A stretch of DNA of 27,236 nt, taken from the NCBI GenBank assembly GCA_009602725.1, contig WELB01000340.1, positions 68,351 to 95,586 on the forward strand, in the 5' to 3' direction. Positions 13,986 to 23,380 of the stretch are shown piece by piece (the stretch's first letter is position 1; each line of letters begins with the position of its first letter). Source of the DNA: Spirogloea muscicola (lineage: Eukaryota > Streptophyta > Zygnematophyceae > Spirogloeales > Spirogloeaceae). A program made the translations under genes and the position numbers. The notes below the pieces were generated by a model, which saw only the letters and a list, made by a program, of their open reading frames with translations, did no database searches and had not been told where the DNA came from.

Positions 13986-15946
13986 CTAGCGGGCAGGGGA
14001 GAGCTCGTGCTGGAGCTGCACTGACTTGAGTGCCAGGAGCATGACAGCTGCCGGGGCGAGGCCTGAGGCCTGGACAACAATGCCGCCGAGCCAGAGCGTG
14101 ACTGCAACCGCCGCCGCTGCCTCGTGGTACCGCTCACCCCACCACCGCAGCATGGACACGAGCACGAGCACAAGGAGCAGTCCCTTCTCGCCACCACAGC
14201 ACCATGCGGCGGCCGCGGCGACGCGGTGCCCGCACGGTATGCCCCCAATCATGAGCACGGCTGCCATGGTGCTAAGAGTGGCGTGCGTCCCGAAAGCATG
14301 CCAAAGCACAGCAATCGCCCACAAGACGAAGATGTCTTCGCCGCACAGACCGGGATTCTGGTGCGGCCACAGTGCGACGCCCTTGGCTGTCCTTCCATTC
14401 ACACCTACGGCAGCTGCTGCGCCAGCATTGCCATCACCATCGCCGCGCCTCTGATATGTGTAGCCGGCAGCATTGTCTCGCCTCCTCGGCGGCGGGAATG
14501 GGCCCATTTCCCAAGCCGCATGTCCGGCCATGTTGAAATCGCAAGAGCGCCGGCTGGCTGTGCGCTGGCGCTCTCTACGCCCAAAGGCGCCCTGGCTGCC
14601 CCTTGCAGTGTCGCGATACTTGGCACGACCACGCTCCGCAGAAGTGGAGGGCTCTGCGAGAAGACCAGTAGCCCACAGAATTTAGTTCTTAAACTTCATG
14701 TCATGCGGTCAGGGTTTTGGAATCAGAAGCTTGAGCTGCCATCAACAAGTCCTGAACAAGACCAGAACAGTATGCCAGGTGAAAAATGAACCACCTCACT
14801 GCTGAGCTGCCACCAAGCCACAGGCCACACGTTACCTGCAGCAGATGACGGCCTCGCCATGTGTTCTCTGGCTCTTGCATGGCCGCCGCTGCCTGCGGCT
14901 GCATTGGAATTGCTGGCAGTCTGAGCATGTTGTGCTGTCCTCCTTCTCGCTCCGTCCTCGCTTCTGTAACGGTGCTCCCGCTCGGCTGCCAGCTTTGCCT
15001 GCAGTGCCTCATCATACAATCGCCGCCTGTGGTCGTCACACAGAACCTGCCAATTTGGCTACCACAATAATTAGGCAACAGCTAACTTAGAGCGAGCAAT
15101 GGCAGACTGCGCTGACTAAGCGGGAAATTAATGACCAAGTCAGGCACGCCCTGAGTACCACGCTCTAGTCTAGACCACTTAGTGATTGAGTCTGATTGAA
15201 CCAGGCTAGAAAACAAACATCAACTTCCTGAAGTGCCAACACTCGAATGTCGTTCACATGACTGTAGCCACAAGCCCCGAGCCTTTGAGCTCGAAGTGAA
15301 GTCGGCCGTTCGCCCATGACAGTATTGCTCAGGCTGTCTGAGGCGTAGCTCCTGCCAGTTGCCAGAGCGCTTACATCGTACGCATCCTTGATGAGCCTGA
15401 ACTTCTCGGCGGCATCACGCGCCTTGTTCACATCCGGATGCAACTGCCGCCAACCTCAGCGGGTCTGATTAGAAGCTCCATTTGATATACTAAAGCCTTC
15501 CTTAAGTGACGCAGATATGTCAGCTATTCGGGGTTTTGGAACCCTGTTTGCATTAGTCACGGCGTCAAGAACAAGCGAATTACGGCGAGAAGCCGACTGC
15601 AGCTGTGCCAGGAGGGAGGTGCCCTCAGCGGAGGCTCTCGGCCGCCATCGCCATCATGGCGACGACGAGGACAGCGGCAGAGGTACCAAAGGCAATTGGG
15701 TTGTCATTGGCTGCTGCAGCGCCTGCAGGCAGAATCGGGTGCTACGGGCGCAGCATGATTGATTCAGGGTTAGGGTTAATGATTAGGGTTTGGGGACGGA
15801 GCGGCGCGTAGGCGCACCCGACGGGCGAGCGCGCGGTAGGCGCACTTGATGGCGGCGCGGCCGGCCGCCGGCTCGACGCCCAGCGTGCGGTAGTGGCTCG
15901 GCGGCGGCGGCGGCGGAGGAGGCGGCGCCGCGGCGGCGGAGGCCAT
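13986..15946 (-). CDS. J-domain (DnaJ-like) protein with C-terminal multi-pass membrane region
   Basis: Predicted Hsp70 co-chaperone anchored in a membrane. Minus-strand exons in coding order: 15946-15818, 15443-15375, 15046-14836, 14653-13986. Phases agree and give 358 codons plus TAG. ATG at 15946-15944 is followed by poly-Ala and nine prolines, then the J-domain at about residues 18-77: HYRTLGVEPAAG, IKCAYRALARR, LHPDVNKARDAAEKF with the HPD triad, KDAYDVL, and DHRRRLYDEAL. The middle is charged and glycine/alanine-rich. The last exon encodes four to five hydrophobic segments at about residues 243-348 (for example IFVLWAIAVLW, GLLLVLVLVSML, AVAVTLWLGGIVV, APAAVMLLALKSV). There is no G/F region and no zinc-finger domain, so it is a type III (class C) J-protein. 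I do not recognise a named orthologue; the compartment is unknown. The first intron holds telomere-like motifs close to the donor. Confidence 0.88.
15758..15797 (-). repeat. Telomere-like motifs in first intron of the J-domain gene
   Basis: About four TTAGGG/TTTGGGG-like units read on the plus strand; on the coding strand they appear as CCCTAA-type motifs some 20-60 bases downstream of the splice donor at 15817. One unit matches the plant telo-box core AAACCCTAA on the coding strand. Confidence 0.7.
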
Positions 15947-16080
15947 GGCGCAGCAGGCTGGCCGGCCTGGTGGCTCTTGCCAGTCGCTCGGGAAACTGAC
16001 GGGGAGCCTTGCTCAGTAAGCTGGCAGAGCCTTAGCCGGTGACGGCAGGGCTTGTCGACTGCCGCCGGCTGTTGGGGCAT

Positions 16081-16115
16081 CAGTTAGCGACCTCTACTCA
16101 GTTAGCTACCTCTAC
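16081..16115 (+). repeat. Two-unit short tandem repeat
   Basis: Two 17-18-bp units of CAGTTAGC(G/T)ACCTCTAC stand next to each other directly before the hairpin at 16115-16157. Confidence 0.7.
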
Positions 16116-16170
16116 CCGTTGAGAATAGGGGCTTTTCCAGCCCGTATTCTCAATGGGCGAGCACTTTCTT
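16115..16170 (+). mobile_element. Retroelement 3'-end fragment with long hairpin
   Basis: CCCGTTGAGAATA (16115-16127) pairs with TATTCTCAATGGG (16145-16157) with one G-T exception, enclosing GGGCT/AGCCC. The stem is about 18 bp long. The right side, through CTCAATGGGCGAGCACT, matches 21650-21680, which is the 3' end of a retroelement fragment bounded by a target-site duplication. This is therefore probably a very short 5'-truncated copy of the same family. Confidence 0.65.
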
Positions 16171-16728
16171 CTCTTCTACATACTGACCACGCGGAAAGAA
16201 TCAGCACACACTCTTCCAGTGTAAGGCAATGGCTGTGAGAGGCCAGCTGTCGTGCTATGTCCCATTGGTGGCGGAGTCGCATCGGTCTGACAAGGATGCG
16301 GAGGTGGCAGTGCACGTGGAAGTTCGAGGCACGTCATCTGTGACGAAGTTACATAGATGGAACATCGCTATCATGGGAATGCTAGCTGGATGGTATTGAG
16401 GCCTTCGGTGAGGAGGCCAACCACCTCACCAGTCGGGCGAAGGACGACGCGCGACATTAACGAAAGCGTAATCCTAAATAACGGCACGCGACGCTGGAAA
16501 CCTGAACTTCCAGCGCGCAACGGCGGCACAAGCCCCATCTTGGAATCTGGACTCCTAGTGTCAGAACTCTACTAGTATTAGTGATAGGCACGGGTCTCCG
16601 CAATCGGCGGCGACTCCAGCGGCGGAGGCGCTGGCCACGGGCGGATCTTCTGTGAGGGATTACAGCAAGTGGCCGGGCGCTCAATAATCCCATCCGGAAG
16701 CAGGGCTCCGCGAAACCTCGATGGGGTA
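16171..16728. other. No recognisable gene
   Basis: GC-moderate DNA between the hairpin element and an inverted LINE 3' end. Short ORFs on both strands (16112-16315 minus, 16357-16575 plus) carry no motif that I recognise. Its position suggests old flanking or transposon-derived DNA. Confidence 0.5.
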
Positions 16729-16730
16729 CA

Positions 16731-16899
16731 TAAAGAGAGAGAGAAGGCGCGCGGGGCGCATGAATTGAAAGGGAGGCCAATTCAAGCCAATACATTGTTC
16801 AGGCAGAGTCGAGTGCAGACTAAACAATGCTACATAACACGGAGACCTAAATCAAGGTACCTAAGATGACATTAGTACCCACGGGTGAGCACAAAAGAG
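16731..16899 (-). mobile_element. 5'-truncated LINE 3' end (family 1), minus orientation
   Basis: Read on the minus strand, this matches the 3' end of the RT-bearing element at 26107-26249, from the GTGCTCACCCGTGGGTA landmark through CTGCCTGAACAATGT, TTGAATTGGCCTCC and GCGCCCCGCGCGCCTTCTC. The 3' terminus is a short CT/AG microsatellite at 16731-16740. Homology stops near 16899, so it is a dead-on-arrival copy of about 170 bp. Confidence 0.85.
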
Positions 16900-17189
16900 G
16901 TGAAGCTCCCTATACAACTCTTCTTACCCCCCACCGCCTGAACGACTACAGTTTACGACTCAACCGTTGTCTCATCGCCATGTCTTGACGCGTTTTGATT
17001 ATCTGGCTCGGACCTTTGCTTTGCGACTCCAATGCCTCGGCCTCAGGGAAGGCGCTTGACGATCCATATTCCTTACATCATCCATGAGCTTGTTATGAAG
17101 CGACTTGCAAGCACGGCACCTTCAGCCCGCTGGGTCAAGGGAATCAGCTTATCCTGCCGCCCATGCCATTCCCGGGAATGTTAAGCACC
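16900..17189. other. No recognisable gene
   Basis: Unassigned DNA between a LINE 3' fragment and dispersed repeat copy 2. I see no coding exon chain or RNA motif. Confidence 0.5.
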
Positions 17190-17330
17190 CAGTGACCACT
17201 TGAGTCGCTGTGTGCTTTAGCGGTTTCCTGGCCACTTCGAACTACGATCATTGCGTTTCTGGGCTGGCCTACCACAGCTATTGCCATCTGCTGGAAGAGT
17301 CTTCCACTCATCTGGCATGGGCACGCCGAC
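17190..17330 (+). repeat. Dispersed repeat, copy 2
   Basis: It shares ordered landmarks with the copies at 7605-7740 and 23381-23500: GACCACTTGAGTCGCTGTG, GCTTTAGCG, CTGGCCACTTC, TTTCTGGGCTGGCC, ACAGCTATTGCC and CTGCTGGAAGAGTC. A shadow ORF on the minus strand crosses it without recognisable motifs. Confidence 0.75.
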
Positions 17331-18484
17331 CCCATCTGCCGCCCAAGCCGCTCAAAGAAGAGCCCAAACGATAGCCGGGAACCCCAAGCATGCATAAAAG
17401 GTTGTGTCACCTTGATGAGCCGTGGCGGGTACTTGTATAAGGCAGCAACGGGTGGGTCAGGTTGGTAGTAGGAGAAGTGACGGTGTGGTGCTACACCGTC
17501 ACCGTGACACCGTGCTACACCGGCCTTTGGGACCAAGGGTGCCAAATTGCCGGATTGCCTGCCTCCAAGAAAGGAGGTGACTCATTATCTGACCAAGCAT
17601 GAGGCGTGGGGAGGGCCGGGGACGAGCAGTTTCTCTCGTCCCAGGCTCTCTCCTTTGCAAAAGTACCCGGCACTGCCGTCGGTATTGTATATGCTGACTG
17701 GCGGTTCAATGTAACTGTGCCACGCCAAGAGGGCCCGACTGCGGAGGAAGGGTAGCAGCGCAGCTAGAGAGAGCACACGAGATTGGCTCACACTATGTAA
17801 GCTGTGACTTTTGCGTTTTTGTGTGAGAGCGTATCTAAGCGTGGATTTTTGGAAAGGTATTTTATCATTTGATCGCTGTTAATATTGCTGCCTTTGGTTA
17901 CTTAGTCCAAACAAACTTTTGCGGGTACGGTTTCTCCTTCCATGACTCGTTTTCAGCATTTTACCGTGCGCTGCTGTTTATCAGTGAACACTATTGTAGC
18001 GAGGATTCGAGGACAAATCCAATATACGTTATTTCTGAGTAGAGGTGTTACCTCATGTTGTTTAACGCTATCATCGAGTTGGAACTCTTTCAAGTGTGAA
18101 AGTGTTGGCACATGCCATATTATCAGCTGTCACTTGGGGAGATTTGTCACATACTGTCGTATTGTACACACATAATCTTAAGCAAATTGTAGACTTATTT
18201 CATAATTAAGTGTCACTGTTGCAGAGCATTTTGTTTATTTCATATGCCAGATTGTCTTTGGTGTACAAATTCTTACCCATCATTTTTCCTTGTCACTAGT
18301 TTAACAAACATTACAATCCTTTGGATAAGGTTGAATGAAATCAATATAAGCGACAGTGTGAATTAAGGTAGTCATGTTCGAAAGGCATTTAGTAATTTAC
18401 TGTTGTGTCAGTGACAGCTGTACTGCTGCAAAAAACATGCGCTTTGTTGACTCATATAGTAACAAATCTGTTGCGACCTGGCAG
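17331..18484. other. Non-coding stretch changing from GC-rich to AT-rich near 17810
   Basis: Up to about 17800 the composition resembles the rest of the window. From there to 18484 it is clearly AT-rich and free of recognisable exons. The AT-rich part ends exactly at a CTGGCAG acceptor where the PstS-like exon begins, so it may be a large intron of that gene. The upstream exon encoding the protein's N-terminus was not found. Confidence 0.55.
17477..17502. other. Perfect 10-bp stem hairpin
   Basis: GTGACGGTGT at 17477-17486 pairs perfectly with ACACCGTCAC at 17493-17502 around a 6-base loop. Related CACCGTG(A/C)TACACCGG sequence follows immediately. No run of T follows the stem, so it is not a bacterial-type terminator. 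Function is unknown. Confidence 0.7.
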
Positions 18485-19310
18485 TTCCGGCGCGGGTTAC
18501 GCCAGCTTCAAGACCAACGATTACAAGGTGGCCGCGTCCGATGCTGCCATGACCACCGCTCAGGAGTCCGGCCTCGGCTTCTCCAAGCTCACCATCCCCC
18601 AGGGCCTCCAGTCCTACTCCATGCTCTACAACGGCGCCACCCAGCTCACCCTCTCCTGCCAGAGCCTGGCTGACCTCTACTCCGGCTTCTCCACCTCCAT
18701 TGGCAGCGGTGCCATCACCGTCCCCGTGGCTCGCGCCGACTCCTCGGGCACCTCGTTCGTCTTCTCCTCCTACCTGAACCTGTGCACCGCTGGCGGCGCG
18801 CGCCCGTGGCCCTCGAGCAAGGTCGGCGAGGTCGTCAGCTGGGGTTCCCCGCGCCTGGTCACTGCTACGGGCTCCAGCGGCGTGGCTTCGTACGTGTTCT
18901 CCCACCCCGGTGCCATCTGCTACCTCGGCACACCAGTTGCCGTGACCTTCGTCACCGGCAACGTTCGCATCGCTGCCACCAACAACAAGGCTGGCCAGAA
19001 CTACAAGGGCAACTCATGCTCGGTGACCGGTGCCATCCCCGTGTCCCTGCCCTCCGCTAGCGCTACCTGGTCCGGAGTGAACACCATCTTCCAGCCCGGC
19101 TCCGGTGTCTGCCCCATGGTCTCTTTCGCCTACATCTGGGCCCGCAAGACCTACCCCTCCGGCAGTGTCCCCGCTGCTTCGGCCACCAAGGCTTTCCTCA
19201 ACTTCATGTTCTCCACCTCCGGCCAAAACCTCCTACCCCCCCTCGGATTTGTTCCCGATCCTAGCAGCCTTCTCACTCAGAACAGAAATGCTGTTGCAAT
19301 CATCGCATAA
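18485..19310 (+). CDS. PstS-like phosphate-binding (PBP superfamily) protein, last exon, 5' partial
   Basis: This resembles the substrate-binding protein of phosphate ABC transporters; in algae such proteins may be secreted or cell-surface. The exon begins after CTGGCAG, where codon usage and GC content jump, and ends at TAA 19308-19310, giving about 275 residues. Visible family motifs are SGAGYASFK and AASDAAMT near the start (PstS-like SDAPL region), LTLSCQSLADLYSG, then VARADSSGTSFVFSSYL, which matches the Arg-x-Asp-x-SGT-x-F phosphate-binding signature. SHPGAICYLG and a C-terminal LNFMFSTSGQNLLPPLGFVP complete the fold. The usual N-terminal signal peptide and first lobe strand (GAGATFP-like) are missing. 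The codons strongly prefer C or G in third position, unlike the AT-rich flanks. It is either a multi-exon gene with an undetected 5' part or a 5'-truncated copy. Confidence 0.8.
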
Positions 19311-20790
19311 GAAGATGGTAGAGAGAGAGTAAAAGCTGCTGGTCTAGCAGTTAATCAATCAATTCTGTTCTGAATAATCTAAATATACTGAATTATATAC
19401 TTGTCAAACCCCAATTGCAGTAACAGTAAGTACAACCTTGCAAAATTCTGATTTTGAACAACTCAAACCTCAAATTAACCAAACATCTTAATCAGTTAAA
19501 CAAACTCACTTCAAAATACCTTATATGATGCTAACTATGAATATCATCATTGCATCCAAGTTTTCAACAAATTCATTTGTTAGTGAAACAAAAACCTGAC
19601 AAAGTGTGCAATAAACAATTCGACAAGTTTACACCAGATGTTATGAAAATCCCAATGATGCGGATGGAAATGATAAAAAAATTTACGACATAAATATTAT
19701 CAAATATAATAATGTGAAACGTATTCATGCCTCTTGCTTAAATCGTTACACCTTTGCCGAATACTGTTGTAAGTCAACAGGCGGCCAAACACTACCGTAA
19801 GGAGAAACTCATACACTACAAACAAAAGTCAAACACCAACTTTATATTCCCCCACCAAGCCGACTGTCTGATCCGCATCTGTGCTGATGATGGTCAACGC
19901 CAGAATCACTCTTTCACGTGACAATGGGTCCCAACACGGCAAAAGTCAATTTAGTTACTACCCTTGTGACACCTGTAACACTTATGCCAATCATACTGCC
20001 CAACTGACAATAGCTTCAAAGACGAAAAATAAAACAGTCACACTCATTATTGTTCGACTTATCCTCATCGAACATTGGTATGCCGACGGTTGTCCCTCGA
20101 CCATATGTCAATAGCAACCGACCACTGCAGTGATCTTGTGATATTATGACCATGCTTTTGGCACAGCCGGAGCCTGGCCAACAACCGCGAGTGTTGTTGT
20201 CTGGGAGACTGTCGGATACAGAGGAAAGGTTCCATGTCCACACCGGGCTGACTTTTCGCAGCCCCCGCCCCGGGGGACAGGCTCACTTCCTTCTGCAGGG
20301 AACGCCCTGGTAGGCGCGTGGACCACGTCCGCGCTAGGGCGCTAGCTACCTACGCCACTGCTTCCTATGGTCAACCGGCTTCTGTGCGGCAGCCACATGG
20401 CAGGCTATATGGCATAGCCAATCTACAGCGTCTCTGCAAAACCTTCGTTGGGCTTCGTGGTAGGATGATGTACGACTGCAGTGCCCTCCACGTTGCTGTG
20501 TGGAAGCGTCGTTAGCGTGGTAGCAGCATTTGGCAGTCTAGATGCGGTCAAGATTACAGAATTTACAAGTGCTACCTAAGCGACGGGATCCGTCGTAACA
20601 CTCCACCCTCGGAAGAGGCTCGGACAGGGCGCTGCATGTATGACTTAATGCGGGAGCGTGGGGAGGGGCTTTGTTGCTACGGCACTGTCCAGTCATCGGC
20701 ACTCGTAGGACACCGATCCAAGTTGCTTGATTGCTTGATAGGGTTCACGCCAAGGTGGTGTCAGCATGATTGAGTACCCGATCTATTTAC
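19311..20790. other. AT-rich then mixed non-coding region
   Basis: From 19311 to about 20130 the sequence is AT-rich with no convincing ORF; it probably begins with the 3' UTR of the PstS-like gene. From 20130 to 20790 the composition returns to the local average. Small ORFs there (for example 20318-20515 plus) show no recognisable motif. Confidence 0.55.
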
Positions 20791-20994
20791 TGGAAAAGTG
20801 AATGAGGACAAGGCTTCAACTCTGATATGCCTTGAGTATGTGTCGCTGATTGTAGTCGCTTTGCTGTCGCCTCCGAGCAGTCTCCAAGTTCCTAGCGGCT
20901 GTGCAGTGACAGCCAAGTCCTTGTATAGTATCGATCCTCCCACTCTTGACTTATCACAGAAGGTTGTTCCTGAATTGATTCGCCTCGCTGTGGT

Positions 20995-22713
20995 CTTGTC
21001 CTTGCCATTGCTGATTGTCCTCGTCCTTTTCGTGTTGCTGTTGCCGCCACAGCTGCAGCCGCTGATGCCACCTTTGACTTATCAAGAGCTGTGTGTTGTT
21101 TTCTATATCTGGTTAGCTTCTTCTTGTCAAAGGACGTCCACTCATATCTGGCTCCTCGCAGCGACCATCACCAAGGCTAGGTATGCGGTGGCCTGCGCCG
21201 CTCGGAATAAAGAGCTCAAGTACGCAGACCATCCGCGGGAAGACGAGTTCTTCCCGTTGGCAATTGATACCCATGGGGCGCTGGGCGCTCGGTGGCTCGA
21301 GCTGCTCACCCAGCTCGCCCGCCACACCATCGCCCGTCGCTTCCATGGGGAGCCGGTAGACTTTCCTGCAGCCGGGTCGCTGGCGCAAGTGTATCGTATG
21401 CGCCTGGCCGTCTCGCTGCAGAGGTCTATGGCCCGGGCGCTGCACCTTCGTGCCGGCAGAGCCCTCGCTGCTGCCTCTGGCTCTGGCCAGAGGACCCACT
21501 TTCACGAGCCTAGCATCTCCGACCTGCGGCTGCTTAGCAGAGATTACTGAGTGATTCGTAGCTGCTTTGTTTCTCTGTGTGCTTTCTTTTCTTCGTGCTT
21601 CCCCTGGCCCCCTTTTCGTCATCTGTTCATTCTTTTTTGGGCTGGCTTTTCCAGCCCCATCCTCAATGGGCGAGCACTCTATTCGACCATCCTCGTATGG
21701 CTCCCCTAGCATTTTCCTGCAAAGGCGGAAGCGCGATAGGCGAGGCTTCAGAGACATTACGTTCGTCTGAATCTAGACCACTTTACGGATGCGCCCCTGG
21801 GATGCCGGGAATCTCCTGCTCTCTGAGAGAAGCTTCCCTCCTCTTGGTGCTGGCTCGACGGGTGCTTACGTACCTCTGAACCTAGACCGCTCGTCGAGGC
21901 CTTGTCCTTGCCATTGCTGATTGTCCTCGTCCTTTTCGTGTTGCTGTTGCCGCCACCGCTGCAGCCGCTAACGCCACCTTTGACTTATCAAAGAGCTGTG
22001 TGTTGTTTTCTATATCTGGTTAGCTTCTTCTTGACACAGGACGTCCACTCGTATCTGGCTCCTCGCAGCGACCATCCTCGTATGGCTTCCCCTAGCATTT
22101 TCCTGCACAGGCGGAAGCGCGGTAGGCGAGGCTTAAGAGACATTACGTTCGTCTGAATCTAGACCACTTTTCGGATGCGCGCCTGGGATGCCGGGAATCT
22201 TCCTGATCTCTGAGAGAAGCTTCCCTCCTCTTGGTGCTGGCTCGACGGGTGCTTACGTTCCTCTGAACCTAGACCACTCGTCGAGGCCTTGTCCTTGCCA
22301 TTGCTGATTGTCCTCGTCCTTTTCGTGTTGCTGTTGCCGCCACCGCTGCAGCCGCTAACGCCACCTTTGACTTATCAAGAGCTTTGTGTTGTTTCTAAAT
22401 CTGGTCAGCTTCTTGTTGTCACAGGACGTCCACACATATTTGGCTCCTCGCAGCGACCATCCTCGTATGGCTTCCCCTAGCATTTTCCTGCACAGGCGGA
22501 ACGCGATAGGCGAGGTTTCAGAGATCACGTTCGTCTGAATTCGACCACTTTTCGAATGCGCCCCTGGGATGCCGGGAATCTTCCTGATCTCTGAGAGAAG
22601 CTTTCCTCCTCTTGGAGGTCAATCTGGTCAATCTGGTCAATCTGGCCGCGCTTTCTTCTTGGTGCTGGCTCGACGGGTGCTTACGTTCCTCTGAACCTAG
22701 ACCACTCGTCGAG
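20995..22713 (+). repeat. 387-bp tandem repeat array, three units, first unit interrupted
   Basis: Unit B is 21899-22285 and unit C is 22286-22713. Unit A is split into 20995-21169 and 21684-21898 by an inserted retroelement fragment. Each unit starts with CTTGTCCTTGCCATTGCTG and runs through GACTTATCAA, CTCCTCGCAGCGACCATC, AGCATTTTCCTGCA, GACCACTTTTCGGATGCG-like and GCTCGACGGGTGCTTACGT to CTCGTCGAG. Unit C carries an extra segment with three copies of a 9-bp TCAATCTGG motif (22621-22645). The first part of each unit can encode a hydrophobic peptide (LPLLIVLVLFVLLLPP), but the frame is not conserved across whole units. Confidence 0.88.
21170..21683 (+). mobile_element. 5'-truncated RLE-type LINE 3' fragment inserted in tandem repeat
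   Basis: The insertion is flanked by an 8-bp direct repeat CGACCATC at 21162-21169 and 21684-21691, which occurs once in the uninterrupted repeat units. It encodes the C-terminal tail of a non-LTR retrotransposon protein (KYADHPREDEFFPLAID, WLELLTQLARHTIARR, RMRLAVSLQRSMARALH), homologous to 25785-26060 of the RT element. The coding tail stops at TGA 21548-21550. The 3' UTR ends with a perfect GGGCTGG/CCAGCCC hairpin (21639-21657) and CTCAATGGGCGAGCACT, also seen at 16150-16167. Confidence 0.88.
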
Positions 22714-22905
22714 GCACATCTGGGATGCAGGGAAGATTCCTGCTTGCTGAGTGGCCCTTCCCTGCTCTTGGTGGCCGGGCTGGGCGGGTGCTCACGTTTC
22801 TCTGTACCTAGACAACCTTTCGAATGCGCCTTCGGCATGCAGGGAAGATTTCTATTTACTTGCGAAGCTTGCCTCTTGGTGCTGTTGGGGTGAACAGGTG
22901 CTGCA
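22714..22905 (+). repeat. Two degenerate 90-100-bp partial repeats after the array
   Basis: Segments at about 22714-22815 and 22816-22905 repeat the last quarter of the 387-bp unit in diverged form. Landmarks are GGGATGCAGGGAAGATT, CTCTTGGTG and CGGGTGCT, followed by ACCTAGAC-like sequence. They show that the 3' quarter of the unit has amplified separately. Confidence 0.7.
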
Positions 22906-23380
22906 GGAAGTGAGTGCCCCCTTCCAGGGGTTCTGGGTGAAGTGGCTAATGTGGGGGTTTAAGTGAGCTCCCAAGCGGCGAGTGGCAGAGCGGCCAGGAC
23001 GACAGAAAGCAGAACGGCATCGGATTCAGCGACTGCTGGTTGAGGAAGACTTGCCATCGAGGCAGATCAGCTGGGGCCCTTGAGTGCGATCAGATCCTGC
23101 CAGAGCTTCGCTCGACGGGGCGCTCGCTTCTGGGGGCTTTTTCAGAGGGGGCCTGCAGGGCTGGCAGCTGCGCGATCATGGCGCTCACAGCGAGATAAGG
23201 GGCTTGCCCTCTAAGGACAGGGGCTGGGGAAAGCCAGGAAAAGCTCACAGAGCACCCCGTAGAGTTGAGCGCTGCTGGTCGACGAGCTCTGAGAGCCAGC
23301 TCCTTCCGCTCGTAAAAAATTGATGATGGCGGCCGGCCGCGCAGCCTCCCTACGGCTGCTCAACAGGGGACCATTGAACA
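22906..23380. other. No recognisable gene
   Basis: GC-rich unassigned DNA between the tandem array and dispersed repeat copy 3. The ORF at 23084-23323 has no motif that I recognise. Confidence 0.5.

Noticed and set aside
14124-14789. 221-codon plus-strand ORF
   Set aside because: It is antisense to the last exon of the J-domain gene, whose reading frame is supported by splice phase and hydrophobic segments.
16112-16315. 67-codon minus-strand ORF
   Set aside because: It includes the hairpin and retroelement 3' end and shows no family motif.
17144-17545. 133-codon minus-strand ORF as a gene
   Set aside because: It runs across dispersed repeat copy 2 and the hairpin at 17477, and its translation has no recognisable motif.
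20995-22905. CRISPR-like array
   Set aside because: Units are 387 bp with continuous similarity and no short repeat/unique spacer pattern, and the context is eukaryotic.
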